Source: Steromphala cineraria (Eukaryota > Mollusca > Gastropoda > Trochida > Trochidae). From it: DNA of 64,000 nt. The stretch spans positions 45,933,227 to 45,997,226 of the forward strand of contig OU744732.1 in the NCBI GenBank assembly GCA_916613615.1. The letters are read 5' to 3'. Both the position numbers and the translations under genes were made by a program. The notes below the pieces were generated by a model that was given only the letters and a program-made list of their open reading frames with translations, was not told the DNA's origin and ran no database searches. Shown in pieces: positions 1 through 12,298 of this stretch. Position 1 is the stretch's first letter; the number at the start of each line of letters is the position of its first letter.

Positions 1-1998
1 TCAATGAATGCTGTTTTGAAGATGAATATTATATCTTTTATTAGCTAGACAAACAAAATAAAAGATAATTAGTTATTCATTAACCAAAATTTTCAATTTG
101 GAATAAATTAATTGCATGGGAACAAAGGACCTTACAGTTAGTGTTGGGAGTGAACAAATTTAATCATTTTAAATGCTTTTGAAAAGGATTTGTTTGAATT
201 GAATGATCATTATAATTATCTAGATAATCATTGTTCAGACCATAATCAGATATAGATGATTAAAAAATGTACATTTATCCCTCACTGGCTATGTTATTTG
301 CCATATATGAAGTGTCAGGAATTATGTAACCCACTGATGGAGTGAACAACTTTTATCATTTTATGTTTTATTAAAAAAGATTCATTAAAACAGTCATGCT
401 TCAGGCTGTTCGCAGATAAAGATGATTCATACCTTTTTTTGTAACTGTATTTATAGTGTTGATAAATATTACAACAAGCGTATCAATACAAATATAATGA
501 CATTGATTTGATTGATCAGGAAATGTACTCTTTTCAATGAATTTCATGAAATCTAATTGAAAATTCAATATAATTGACATATTGACCATCTTGGATTCTT
601 GATAATAAAATAAATGCGTCTTTGTCAGGAATCACTATATAAAAAAATAGTCACTTTTCAGAATGATATCTAAATTGATTTAGTAGGAGTAGTACTTGGC
701 CTGAAATCTAATTGAAAAATAATGACTTCTATGATGACATGTTGTTCCCAGAACCCCTTCAGCATGATACAATTATCATTTAGTTTTACAGGTATTTATA
801 AAACACATGGTATTGGAACTGGAACCTGATACAAAATACCTCTATTATTAACTTATCATGTAGATAACTGTACATAAAAGCACATTCTTGACTTGTTAAT
901 ATTAACTCATCGTGCAGATTGTTGTACACAAAAGCTGATTCTTGACTTGTTTAAATTGTTATTTGTAAAAAGTATTACTATTATTAGAATACAAGTATAC
1001 TTTTCATAAAGACAATTTATATACTTTCCATAAAGTCCATTATGTTCTATTTATCAATTAGATCAGGATTACTATGCAATATACAAGCAGGCAGGGCTGC
1101 TAGCCCCAGATCCTTAAGGAGAGTGTAGCAATTTGTGTATTTGGCTTTGTGTAAGTATATTTGGAGAAGCACCCTAGTGTGCTGAGCATGTAAACCTGAA
1201 CTCTGGCTAAGCCCTTATGTGTGGTATTAAAAGACTTGACGGGAGAGAACATGAATTGTTGTGAAAAATATATATAATTTCACAAAATATAGTTAGCTTT
1301 TGTCCTAAATTGATTTTGTGTCAAGAAGAACTTCTGTTAGATATAGAAATGGTACAAATATGAGTAAAACACAGGAACTGGAACCTGATGCAAAATAACT
1401 CTTTCCACATCAACTTATGTAGATTGCTAAACACAAAGCTTATTGTTGACAAATTTTGTGTAAGTTGTTTTTCTTAGAAAGAACATTTCACTGTCATGAG
1501 AATACAAGTCTAATTTCCATAACTCTTATTGTATACACATGGCCATATAGCATAATGCTCTACCATATCAATTGGGTCAGGTTGATTATGCAACAGACTA
1601 GCAGCTGAGACTGTGATGCAGCCTGTATTGGGATGTGTATTAGAAATGCATAGTGGACTCAGCAGGAATATCTGAACTCTGGTTGACCCCTTTTGTGTGG
1701 TATTTAAAGGAATATAAGGGAGATACCATTGTTTAAAATTCAACATGATGTTTAATGTCATTGAGTTTTTGCAGCTTGTTGCCATAAATATTTTAAACAA
1801 ATTAATTAATTATGTTTGTCTTTCATCTTAATGTTTTAAAAACACTTAAAAATATAGAACAACTTGCATGACAATCTTAAATATTCCATATTCAAGATAA
1901 TATTATGATTAGTAAGTTCAAATTAGAGAATTTATATGGTGCGAGTGATCACTTGATGAAAGCTTAAAATTTAGTAATAATGATGTGTCATCTGCAGC

Positions 1999-2935
1999 TG
2001 AAAAGTCAATATGGCTGCTATCGCGGCCATCTTGGATTCTCAGAACTGAAACGTCTACCTTTGTGGGAGGAATCACTATAGGTATTACATACTACAATAT
2101 GAAAATGATATCTAGATTGGTTTAGGAGAAGGAGTCATTTTAATTAAATCTAATTGAAAATTCAATATGGCTGCCATAGCGGCCATCTTGGATTCTCAAA
2201 ACTGAAACGTCTACCTTTCTGTGAGGAATCACCATGGGTATAACATACTATGATTACAGAATGATATCTGGATTCGTTTAGGAGGAGTAGTCTTTTTCCT
2301 GAAATCTAATTGAAAATTCAATATGGCTGCCATAGCGGCCATCTTGGATTCTCAAAACTGAAACGTCTACCTTTCTGTGAGGAATCACCATGGGTATAAC
2401 ATACTATGATTTCAGAATGATATCTGGATTCGTTTAGGAGGAGTAGTCTTTTTCCTGAAATCTAATTGAAAATTCAATATGGCTGCCATGGCGGCCATCT
2501 TGGATTCTCAAAACTGAAACTTTTACCTTTCTGTGAGGAATCACCATGGGTATAACATACTACAATTTCAGAATGATATCTGGATTCGTTTAGGAGGAGT
2601 AGTCTTTTTCCTGAAATCTAATTGAAAATTCAATATGGCTGCCATGGCGGCCATCTTGGATTCTCAAAACTGAAACGTCTACCTTTCTGTGAGGAATCAC
2701 CATGGGTATAACATACTACAATTTCAGAATGATATCTGCATTCGTTTAGGAGGAGTAGTCTTTTTCCTGAAATCTAATTGAAAATTCAATATGGCTGCCA
2801 TGGCGGCCATCTTGGATTCTCAAAACTGAAACGTCTACCTTTCTGTGAGGAATCACCATGGGTATAACATACTACAATTTCAGAATGATATCTGGATTCG
2901 TTTAGGAGGAGTAGTCTTTTTCCTGAAAGTTTACG
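1999..2935. repeat. Tandem array, six units of 156 bp
   Basis: The phrase TCAATATGGCTGCCAT recurs at about 2005, 2161, 2317, 2473, 2629 and 2785, exactly 156 bp apart each time. Units are nearly identical; the outermost left unit is the most diverged. Each carries GCGGCCATCTTGGATT, whose reverse complement holds AAGATGGCCGC, close to the YY1 consensus AAGATGGCGGC. A shorter, inverted array of the same unit lies at about 12380-12850. Confidence 0.93.
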
Positions 2936-2995
2936 GACGGACGGACAGACAGACAGACGGACGGAAGGACGGACAGACAGACGGACGACGGATGA
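2930..2995. repeat. GACG/GACA microsatellite
   Basis: Imperfect (gacggaca)n run next to the terminal hairpin of the complex repeat. Its reverse complement (gtccgtcc)n is at about 12345-12375 in the other arm. Confidence 0.85.
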
Positions 2996-3689
2996 AGCGC
3001 CATGACATAAGCTCACATTTACTTTGTAAAGGTGAGCTAAAAAATTGTCATGGCAGAATGGAGATAAACATAGCGTTTTTTAATTTTCGTGGTTTAACGT
3101 GGATTCGATACCGTTGATGTTACATTATAAGCAATATAGTTTATTGGGGATTTTTTCTGTGGTATTGATACGATAGATGTATAGATAACAAGGTTGACTC
3201 TGTTTATGACAGGGTCGTGACCAGTCATGCATTCACTGGTTTGTGGCCAGATAGGTCTAAGCGGCCCATCAAAAGTGGCTTTCATTACCAAATTGAACAT
3301 ATTTGAGTAGCTACCTTTGACGCACTATACAATATTGTAATTTGTCTCGACTTTCATATATTCCCAAGAAAATAGTGAAATATGTTTGTGGTTATGTGAA
3401 CTTTCAAGTATGAACAATTTCTTTGTGAGTTCATGAGAAATGAACCCAAAAACTCAGATCACATGCCCTAGACCATGCCCATTGGGTAATATGTGTAAAT
3501 TTCAGAGTGTGAAATTATATCATATTGAATACTTTGTGTTAAAGCAGATGTATTGAATTTTCCTTTACCAGTCATTCCTATGGGAGTGAGATTGGGATAA
3601 AAGTTAGGCCATCCGTATAATTTTTTGTGTTTCTCATCTTCTTATGACTTCTGCAAGTGAGCGGTCGGTCGGAAAAAAAGCAGAAAAAT

Positions 3690-4500
3690 AGAGCAAGTGG
3701 CTTTCGTAGCTCACCAGGCTTCATACCAGTTTTGCTTTAGGATGTGGCAAATATGCTTTACTTGGGGCCACAGGGTCACCAAAGGTAATTTGGAATCCTC
3801 TTTAACTAACTTAGGAGTCTGCACCTAGCTTTCTAGGCCTTTTGCTTTTGGAGAAGAAGATGAAAATAAGTTTTAAGGGCGTTGCCCCTGAAACCCTTAT
3901 TTGGGACCACAGGGCCACAGAAGCTATAAACTATAATCCCCACTAGTCGAATAGTCTGTACACAAAGTTTTAGCTTTTTAGGCCTTGTGCTTCTGAAGAA
4001 GATGAAAATAGGGCCACAAAAGCTATAAATTCTTCACTCGTCAAGTAGTCTGTACACAAAGTTTCAGGCCTTATACTACTGAAGAAGAAGATGAAAATGC
4101 ACAGAGTTTACGGACGGACGCCAGACACCATACCATGCCATAAGCCAATCAGGCATTTCAGGCCAGAAAAGCTAAAAAGGTTTTAGTTTGGTCACTGGGT
4201 TTCAAAGGCCTCCTAAACCATTAATTTTGATATTCACGGTCAAGGAGTCTGTACAAAAGATCACAGCTTTCTGCCTTTTGGTTCAGGAGAAAAAAAAACA
4301 GGTTACAATTTATAATTCCCAATAGTCAAGAAGTCTGTACGCAAGATTTCAGCTTTCTACACCTTTCAGTTCTGAAAAGAAGTCAAAATGCACAAAGTTT
4401 ACAGAGGGTCAGACAGATGGACGCCGGACAGACAGATGGACGCTGGACACCATGCCAAGCCATAACCCCATCGGGTCTTTCAGGCCTGATGAGCAAAAAA
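3690..4500. repeat. Degenerate copy of the 143-bp tandem-repeat element
   Basis: Contains repeated text of the type GGCCACAGGGTCACC..AATCCCCACTAGTC..GTCTGTACAC..TTTCTAGGCCTT..GAAGAAGATGAAAATAGG. It is followed by gacggacgCCGGAC..CATGCCATAAGCCNATCNGG..GATGAGC. The same layout is cleaner at 45438-46276 and also occurs at 6720-7292 and 40965-41345. There appear to be two end sequences (near 4110-4170 and 4400-4495), so two copies may be fused. Confidence 0.75.
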
Positions 4501-4589
4501 ATAAGATAAAGGGTTGTATGACTACAAGAGTAACCACCAATCTAAACATCATCAATAGACATGACATTCTTAAAAGAAATGGTCAAAAG

Positions 4590-5022
4590 TAGGGGTGTAA
4601 CGATAGATCGAACTATCGACTTATCGCGATAGTTGCTCTGCCGATAGTACTTTATCGATAGTCTTTTTTAGAACGATCAATAGTATCGATAGCACATCTT
4701 AACTATCAATAGTATCGACAATTTGAAGAAATCAGTTGTTAACTTGAATGTTAAAAGTAAAATCAACACACAAACACGTATTTTTACATTTGGAAAATAC
4801 TGGAAACGGCTAACAACAAACAGATCGCCGCGAGCTAAAAATAGCAACAGGAAAACATGAGTTATCTTTCTTGTTGCTAAGAGCGACCAGTTACAAAATG
4901 GCGACTTCCATGTTTTTCTTGAAAATTGTTTTTATTTCCTTTATTGATAAACTATCGCAATAGTACCCTGCAATAGACTATCGTTATCGCAATAGTCCCT
5001 TGGGGGTCAATAGTCCCCCCTA
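4590..5022. mobile_element. hAT-like MITE with perfect 8-bp target duplication
   Basis: The element starts TAGGGGTGTAACGATA and ends with the inverse (..GTCCCCCCTA). It is flanked on both sides by GTCAAAAG (4582-4589 and 5023-5030). An 8-bp duplication with TAGGGGTGTAACG-type ends is typical of hAT transposons. The interior is rich in ATCGATAGT/ACTATCG repeats and has no transposase frame, so it is non-autonomous. Its right end lies 27 bp from the donor side of exon 6 of the cysteine-rich gene. Confidence 0.88.
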
Positions 5023-5048
5023 GTCAAAAGAGTTAATAACATAATTAC

Positions 5049-8000
5049 CTCTGTTTGTATTGGGAAGGACCTGGAGGCTTCTGGCTGAGTTCTGTAGGAA
5101 GTAAAGATATTGTTAATATCTGTTTAAGGGTCAGTTTAATCGGTACGGTTTGACAGGGCTGATTGTTCTAAATACTCTTCACATTTTAAAAAGTGCTAAG
5201 TCCATTGGACCAGTTTTCCTTAACCAGAATATTACAACCTTTGTTCTTATATAGAGTCATATCAAATAGGTGGACCCATTTCTAGTCTGGCCATATTCAA
5301 TAACCTATCTTTTCACATTACCATGACTGTTCCAACTGTTTGAGATCATACTAAATATTTCATTGCATATATAGAAAGTTACCATACTTGACATAATACA
5401 TTGACTGCCCAGAATGCTTAATAGGTTGAATACGGTAAGTGAAAATGTTTTCATATTTGCCCTAGAATAGCCAATTTTAGCATGAAAGTTTAGACAAAAG
5501 TGCCTTTGGTTATTTCTTTGATTATTGATACTGCTTTTGAGGGTAGATTCCAAACATAATTTATTAAATTCTAGAATTCTTACCAGGTAGACATTCCCCT
5601 GCAGCATACTCGAGCTCAGGACTGCATCCACAATTACCTGAAGCATTTCAATTTCAATTATCAGTCTGATTAAAATCGACTGTGATTCGAGGAAAAAAAA
5701 TTAAAAATATTGTCTCGAGTGGGGTTTGAACTTCAACCAGCCCTGCTTTCCTCTCATTCACAGTCTGAAGGCACCCCTATTACCCGCATGTTCTGACGCA
5801 AGCTCATCTAGCCAATCGCAAGGGGCGCAGTAAAAGCTTCGGTATCATGCAGGGGCAGGTAACTCCAGTGTACCATTCGTTATACATAATCACCGCTCAA
5901 CGCTATCTAAAAATGAGGATGTGATTGGATAGCTTATGACTGGGTTTGTCTGCGCTAAACTGGTCATAGGAACATGCGATAGAGGTGGGTGCATTCAGAC
6001 AGAGACGGAGAGGATGTTCTGGCTGGTTCGAGCCCCGATAGAGACAATATTTTTTATATTTTACATTTTATTCCTTGGAGTACGGTCAATTTTAATCAGA
6101 CTGTTTCAATTATCATCTGGAAAAACAGTTGAGGACTACCTTCTATTAATGTATAATGATGATGCTGGATTTATATTAGAGACACAATTACACTTAAAAA
6201 TGCTCAAAGATTCATCAACATTATTATCCTTCGTCTGGTCAAAATGAAGCTGACATTTGTCACTAGGAGGTCACCACCAACACAACTCTTTACCCAATCT
6301 AAATAAATTTAGATCGACAGGTTTTATATATGTTCATACTGTTGATCTAAGATTTACCGCTAAACCAGGTCGTCCCTCTGAACTCTGAAATCAGATGCTG
6401 GGCCAATCAGAAAGGATGCTCTATCTCGCTGGAAGCTCTAAAAACTTTCTTCTTTTTGAAATGGAGGCTGTACAGAGCTGTTTCATTCGGAGCAGAGAAT
6501 AGCAACCATTCTGATGAATATTCAGATTGCTTATATATTTTTCCATTTTCAAATGGTTTAGTGTAGTTGCTAGATGTCAATGACAAAGGATTATTGAACA
6601 TCCACAGATACTGTCGTGGCGATTAATAATTACTAAGTTAGAGCATGATATATGTCAATATTTAGAAAAAATTGCATGAAAGGGAAGATAACTCTTTATT
6701 TGAAACTTGTTTGTACTAATTTACCACAGGGCCACCAAAGCTATAAATTGTAATCCCCACTAGTCAAGGAGTCTGTACACAAAATTTCAGCTTTCTAGGC
6801 CTTTTGGTTCTGGAGAAGAAGATGAAAAAAGGTTTTCAGGAATTGGAATCACAGGGCTATAAATTATAATCCTCGAGTCTCTACACAAAGTTTAGGCTTT
6901 CTAGGCATAATGCAGTCTAAGTAAACCTATCCTCAATATTATCAGTTTCACTCCTATACTGAGTCTAGAAAGGCCTAATAGAGGCTCGCGTCAGCCGACC
7001 TCTCTGCGACCTATGACCCTCCAACGTTATACGTGTGAAGGCACACTAGTGCGGCTTGGTAAGATGAGTTCTGATTGGTCAATTCAATATGTTGGCTGAC
7101 GTGACTCTCTACTAAGCCTTTCAAGACTCAGTATAGGAGTGAAACGGAAAATATTGAGGCTAGGTTTACTTAGACTGGGCCTTATGCTGCTGGAGAAGAA
7201 GTAGAAATTGCGCAATGTTTACGAACAGCCGGATGCCAGACACCATGCCATGCCATAAGTCCATCAGACTTTACAGGCCAGATGAGCTAAACAGTCAATG
7301 ATAAACAATGATTTATTGTCATTGAAAGCCATCAAGTTTCAAAGTGGTAAGGATACCTGTTGCCATTTTCCCGGACGTAAACATTCAGAACGATTAAGTT
7401 TGATCTTTGAGTCTCAACAATAGTGTGGGAATGATGTGAAGTTTTCGAGATTTTGTTCAAAGAAACATGCATTCTTTGTTAAAAACTGAACCAAAAAAGT
7501 ACCGAACCCAGGGTCCTGTTTTTTCACCCCTATTCATTGATAACCTTTTTTCATCTTTGTCCACAAAATAAATTGACATCACTGGAATGCAGTGTCCTTG
7601 ATATTTTTAAGTGTCATAACTTTGATTAGTCAATTGAACACAATACATTTCAACATAGTTCCATTTCTTGTATCAAACGACATTAGTATCTATGTCGAAA
7701 CGTCGCAAACACTGAATAAAGAAGTTGTATATCCATAACATTGCCTTCGTCATTCTTTATTTCAACATAGGTTCAATGCTTACCCATGGGGCCATAATAG
7801 TATACTACTACTATTACTACTAAACATTTGTATAGCTCCAATATCCAGCTCAGAGAGCGCTGCTCAAAGGCGCTTTGGCTTTCCCTCGATCATTGGATAT
7901 CAATCTTTATGACACTTCTTTTACCATCTCGACTCCCGAGGGAGCATACAACACATGCAGTCATGTGACGCACAGCGTTAATGTCACTCTCAATCCTTAC

Positions 8001-9898
8001 GAGGTACCCATTTACAGCTGGGTGGATAAAGTAAAGTTTTGGGTATCTGTAAACATGCAGATACTCACCAGTCTCTCTAACAAGATCACCATGTGGACAT
8101 CCCTCTAGTTTCACATTGCAGTTCTTAGGGTCTGATCCCCAATGATTGGTTTCTACATCACATTTACAGGTTGGAATCATTGATGGGTTCGTTTCATTCA
8201 GGATTTTCTTACTTTCTGGAATAAATGAATAATTTAATTGATTGGGGCAAAAGTTAAGAATATATGCCATAATGATTCCAAATATATAAGAATGATAGTC
8301 ATCAAAAGTGGTAAAAAATTGCAATATAGTTAATATGTTTTCTTGATTCTGAAACTTGAAAATAATTTTTGTGTTGAATTATAAGGTACCACTAATCCTA
8401 GTATAAAAATCATTGCTGATTGCATATGTCAAATTGTAAAATATGTGAAAGGTTAACCTACATATTCACAAATATCAAATAGACAGCCAACCAAATAAAG
8501 GATCATATGGCCTTATAGACTAATGCATTAACGTCAAACCATTAAATAACTGGTTTTAGTACAAGTCACAGAAAACAAACATCAAAAAGACACCCAACTA
8601 AATAACAAGCCCATATCTGGCCTATTGGCAAACACATTAACGTCAAATCATGAAATTAAATAAACGCCTTCAAGAAAAGGAGGAGTCAACTCACCAGCTG
8701 GACAGTCGACCTTATAGCATCTGGACTCGTAGTTCTTGATATCCTCACGATGGTAGCCTGCTTTGCACTCACACTTGCAATCAGACTTTATCTCTGACCC
8801 TGGAACAAAGAATATGCAAATAATTATAGAAATATCAAAAGACTCAAATCTCAATTACAACAACATAAATATTTTTGGCTATAATTAGAGTTACTATTGA
8901 AGCCAGTTGTCTCGGGGCGAGATAGCACAGTGGTTAGCGCGTTCAGCTTCGGATCAGGAGATCCGTGGTTCAATCCCGCCAGGGGCTCGGCAAATTTGTC
9001 TGCGATGGAGACATGTTCTACACGCAGTCAGGTTCAGGTGCAGTGCAACACTAAATTTCATCGTAGTACTAACCATGGTTGCTAGTTCTAGCCGATGCTC
9101 GCAGGTTTCACCGCAATACATAGCCACACTAGTGTTGAAGGCTTTCTCCCTGTAATAATACTAGCAGCCGCGATATAAGTGACATACTCTTGAAAGCGGC
9201 GTTAAACACGTTTCACTTCACCTCACCTCACCAGTTGTCTAATGGTCAATGCTGTAAATTGGTCAAAAAGGATGATTTTAAACATACAAGCCCACAGTCT
9301 TATCAAAGACTTATTATTATTAACTTTAAGATAAAATATTGAAACCATTCTAACCTTGAGGACATTCTTGAACAATACAGCTGCCCTTCACCGCAGTGAT
9401 TAAAACCTGAAAGGAAAGATTTGGTGAAGAAAATAAAGAAAACAAGAATTAAGAACAGCTCTTTGTAGCTTTTACATTAGTCTTAGTCTCATAATATTGT
9501 TGAAAGTTGAATACTTTCATGTTATATCATTTTTTCTTAAACATGCAATAATTGTTTGCAAAACAAGAAATTATATTTTTCCAGTTAAAGGTTGTAGCAA
9601 ATATTTCAGCAAACTTTATTTATTTAAAAGTAAGGAGGACAAGAGTTAATTACAAAAATCTTAATTGTAGACACCAGAATTAAGAATGTGAAACTGATCA
9701 TGGGAATGATTCCAATTTTTATTTCATGACTTTCAATATACAGACGGATGAGTTTCTGATATTCTTACACAAAGAAATTAAGTGTTCCAAGTCTCAAATA
9801 GAAATGCTAGAAGTAAAAGTCACAAAATATTTTTTGAAATTACTTACTATTAGAATGATTACAAAGTTGAACCATGATGTTGTCGTCCCTTTCTCCAT
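5049..9898 (-). CDS. Secreted cysteine-rich modular protein, six 5' exons (3' end not found)
   Basis: Exons read on the minus strand: 9848-9898, 9355-9406, 8695-8799, 8069-8215, 5584-5637 and 5049-5091. Each has AG acceptor and GT donor bases and the phases agree (first intron phase 0, the next four phase 1, the last exon ending in phase 2). Exons 1-2 give a start at 9898 and a hydrophobic signal peptide (MEKGTTTSWFNFVIILI, then VLITAVKGSC). The later exons carry repeated C-x-C and C-P motifs: CIVQECPQ, CKCECKAGY..CYKVDCPA, CKCDV..CNVKLEGCPHG, NCGCSPELEYAAGECLP; then a Pro/Gln-rich stretch (LSQKPPGPSQYKQ). About 150 residues are visible. Introns sit just after each CP motif, so each exon is a shuffled module. 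I do not recognise the family; a TNFR- or EGF-like relative is possible but the spacing does not match clearly. A SINE and several MITEs lie in its introns. Coordinates are the gene span, not continuous coding. Confidence 0.62.
5662..6103. mobile_element. Mutator-like MITE with 10-bp target duplication
   Basis: Terminal inverted repeat CAGTCTGATTAAAAT(C/T)GAC at both ends, flanked by TTTCAATTAT at 5652-5661 and 6104-6113. A 9-11 bp duplication points to the Mutator superfamily. It sits about 25 bp upstream of the 54-bp exon 5 of the cysteine-rich gene. The 103-codon frame at 5936-6247 runs across the element edge and is not a gene. Confidence 0.82.
6720..7292. repeat. Copy of the 143-bp tandem-repeat element, interrupted by a MITE
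   Basis: Shows GGGCCACCAAAGCTATAAATT..CCCACTAGTCAAGGAGTCTGTACAC, two degenerate units, and the usual end CCAGACACCATGCCATGCCATAAG..GATGAGC. The run is broken by the inverted-repeat element at 6913-7177 and resumes with GGCCTTATGCTGCTGGAGAAG. Confidence 0.75.
6913..7177. mobile_element. MITE with about 50-bp terminal inverted repeats (copy 1)
   Basis: Ends CAGTCTAAGTAAACCTA and its complement TAGGTTTACTTAGACTG, with pairing continuing through CTCAATATT and into ACTGAGTCT. The flanks GGCATAATG and GGCCTTATG agree at 7 of 9 bases, as expected for an aged 9-bp (Mutator-type) duplication in the host repeat. A second copy is at 35653-35907. Confidence 0.8.
7293..8068. other. Intron/intergenic stretch, no feature recognised
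   Basis: Part of the long intron between exons 4 and 5 of the cysteine-rich gene. The open frame running past 8069 to 7890 on the minus strand is exon 4 read through its donor site. Confidence 0.5.
8913..9230 (+). mobile_element. tRNA-derived SINE, copy 1
   Basis: tRNA-like head GGGGCGAGATAGCACAGTGG with an A-box-like TAGCRCAGTGGTTAGCGC and a B-box GTGGTTCAATCCC. A body shared with 44776-45090 follows (CTCGCAGGTTTCACCGCAA..GCAGCCGCGATATAAGTGA..GCGGCGTTAAAC), ending in a CACCT-rich tail. Flanked by CCAGTTGTCT at 8903-8912 and 9231-9240. It lies in the intron between exons 2 and 3 of the cysteine-rich gene, in opposite orientation. Confidence 0.9.
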
Positions 9899-10154
9899 TT
9901 CACAAATTCCAAAACTAAAAAATAAAGAAACAATATTTTAATGAAATGAATCATTTAGCCTGGATGTCAGGTCACTGAAAATTGATAGAATTGACTTGAA
10001 TAAGCAAAAAATTATACATTTAACTGCAGAGAATATCACATATCAATGTTACAAATCCAATTTGCATCATTTTTATACAGTTCTTTGTGTTGTTAGGTTT
10101 TTTATAACAATCTCTTTGAAATCTGTTCAAACCTATAGCCCTTCATTGTACCAA

Positions 10155-10690
10155 ACAAAACTGTCCTACTGGCTCCGCAGAAAAACATCAAAAAGTCCAC
10201 ATGGTAAAGGCAACATAAATATATTCCCTCAACACAGAAACATTAAAATAGGCAACAAGAAACATTAAGTTGAACAAATGAGTGCCGACACAGCAATAAA
10301 TATAATCTCATTAATCTGACCTAAACTAGAAAATCTATTTTTGAAATTGTGTTTCGCCTAATCTATTATATACAACTTTTCATGTTGTAAAAAACATCAG
10401 AAATTTAAACCTAACTTTAGTGTAACAACACTAAGAACACATTTTAATCCAAATGAAACACTAAACAGAATATAAATGGAAGGTAAAACAACCACCTTTT
10501 TATTTCACATATGTAAATGTAATCACGTGGTAGAGCCTTAAATCCGCGCATCTGTGTTGTTACAATCGCTGGGGTTACGTTTTTTCTTTCTTTAATATTT
10601 TGATGTTTCAGTGTTGAGGGGAAAATATATGTCTTGCCTTTTACACGTTTAATGTTGACGTTTTCTTGTTTTACTGCGCAGTAGAGAAGA
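10155..10690. mobile_element. Degenerate inverted-repeat (MITE-like) element
   Basis: About 105 bp at 10155-10262 (CTACTGGCTCCGCAGAAAAAC..CCCTCAACACAGAAACATTAAAATA) pairs imperfectly with the complement of 10575-10690 (..TTTTGATGTTTCAGTGTTGAGGGG..TACTGCGCAGTAG). No clear target duplication and no coding capacity. Roughly three quarters of positions match by eye. Confidence 0.5.
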
Positions 10691-10923
10691 TTTGTAATGG
10701 TACTGGTTTGCTAGTAGTTTTTCTCATCTGTCTATCACAATAACAACAATGTATAACTATCATAACACAAATTAATAGGTTCCCAATGAATAACTGGATG
10801 TTATAAAATATAATAATTTTGCACCATGACAATAAGTAAACAATGTTTCTTTTGTAATGGCCAAAATGTGTGCATATTATTCTATTAATTATAACACAAA
10901 TTTGACCCTATTCCTGATGTACA

Positions 10924-11300
10924 AGATACTAGGTCAGAGTGCCCCAGGGTAACATTAGATGTCCAGGCAGCTCTGGAGCTGGGAGGGATCTTGGAGGGAC
11001 CCTTAGGACCTGGGGGACAGGTAGTAAGAACTGACCAATAGAAATGTTCATGTGACCAACGACTGCCCGGTTAGGGAACTTTTGGCTCCATTGGTCACCC
11101 TCTCTTCTCTGTGCTTCCAAACTGTTAACGCCCTACGATACCTTGCTCTATTATTTTCCATTTTGTCAATGTGGATATGAGTTGTAAAAAGTGTGAACTT
11201 GGTGTGAATGAAAATAACATACATTTCCTGTTTGAATGCAAATCTTACAACGCAATAAGAGTAGAATATTAACCCGTGAATGGTCAATTTAATTTTGTTT
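10924..11300 (-). pseudogene. Possible decayed coding fragment, unrecognised
   Basis: Two overlapping minus-strand frames read sensibly one after the other. 11048-11305 ends with TVWKHREERVTNGAKSSL and 10929-11120 carries GQFLLPVPQVLRVPPRSLP. A single frameshift near 11050 would join them. Charged, then proline-rich; I know no matching family. It could be a processed gene relic or chance. Confidence 0.25.
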
Positions 11301-11463
11301 CTCAATATATTAAAATATTAACAAATAGTCAAATTACATTACAGAAGCGCTGTGCAATTATCCAATGCTTGATTGTAAATCACTTAAGGCTATTGAAATA
11401 TGCAATTGTATCATTGAGACGCAAGTAAGTGAATGTCAATCAGAACCTATGCTGACATATTAT

Positions 11464-11569
11464 TAGACGATGTATGCTCGCCGTGACTATCTCCGGTAAA
11501 CCTCCGTTCCCACCCCTCGGTAACTGCGGAGCGTAGGGGAGCTAGTACCGAGGCGAGCATGATCGTCTA
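11464..11569. mobile_element. Very small MITE (106 bp) with perfect 9-bp target duplication
   Basis: Ends TAGACGATGTATGCTCGCC and GGCGAGCATGATCGTCTA are inverted copies. Flanked by ACATATTAT at 11455-11463 and 11570-11578. The interior is GC-rich, unlike its surroundings. Confidence 0.85.
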
Positions 11570-11639
11570 ACATATTATTTGCTCAAGGCTCTAAAATCAA
11601 ATGTCAAATATACCCTTTAAATAAGTCTAAATGCTGAAT

Positions 11640-12298
11640 ACACCATAATTACCTGTTTGTGCCAGAAAAAGAATCAAAGGTTCAAAGCGATTGATTCTGT
11701 ACAATCGTGACAAAGTTAGGCTTCAAGAGCCATTGACCGAATACGAATGTTCGATATACACTGGACAACGTGAAAAAGTATCATCCGTCAAATAATCCGC
11801 CGCTACCGTTCTGACGTCACACCAAGTAGTCTGCTAGTGTATTTTCATTGGATAACACAGGCAAGATGGACGAATTTCTTAACGCCACATTATGTTTTTA
11901 TGAGAAATATCTTGCAAAACTAATTTAACCGATGTACTTAAAGTCATAAAAAAATATAACCTTTAGTGAAAAGCAATGCCTTTAATAAAATAATATATAT
12001 TTTATATGATAAGTTGCATATGTGTGTGTCAAAAATAATCACAAAAAGAAATTGTTGTTGAATGTTGTAAGAAAATATAATCATGTTGCGAGAGTTGCTC
12101 TGGCTGTTCGTTTTACCCCCCTCTCGTCCCCGGAAGCGCTTTCCATCCATTTTGGACACAGTGCGTCAGGTGTTTAGCAGATCTATAAATAGATTGAGAA
12201 ATGTCCCTTCTCATAATGCAATGTAGTGTGCAGGGATAATTCTGGATGGGACCTAATTGTCCGTGCCCATCAAAATTTGACAATAGCCCTTCGTTTTT
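11640..12298. other. No gene or repeat recognised
   Basis: AT-rich sequence. Short minus-strand frames (for example 11944-12159) have no recognisable motif. Confidence 0.5.

Larger units (their letters stand above)
1..3041. repeat. Left arm of a large complex repeat, inverted relative to 12299-17050
   Basis: Read as reverse complement, this stretch matches 12299-12910 and 14200-16100. Examples are the (gacg/gaca)n block beside the AGCTCACNTTTAC terminal hairpin at about 3011-3041, the text around 1801-1880 found again at 14210-14290, and the text at 1-300 found twice, at 12919-13240 and 15807-16110. All open frames here (for example 401-589 and 1510-1800) have repeat counterparts in the other arm, so I call no gene. 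The arm begins before the window. The terminal sequence AGCTCAC..GTGAGCT folds on itself, so a TIR-bearing DNA element expanded by internal tandem repeats is the likeliest origin; that is inference. Confidence 0.8.

Noticed and set aside
1999..2935. Regular repeats as a CRISPR-like array
   Set aside because: Units are contiguous 156-bp tandem repeats without unique spacers, in animal DNA.
2786..3117. Overlapping frames on both strands rich in RTDRQTD and SVRPSVR
   Set aside because: Translation of the GACG/GACA microsatellite and the 156-bp repeat.
3094..3300. Minus-strand frame reading MKATFDGPLRPIWPQTSECM as a further exon of the cysteine-rich gene
   Set aside because: No acceptor/donor pair in a matching phase; lies next to the complex repeat and is probably repeat-derived.
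5936..6247. 103-codon plus-strand frame
   Set aside because: Crosses the right edge of a MITE with a 10-bp duplication; hydrophobic text comes from the inverted end.
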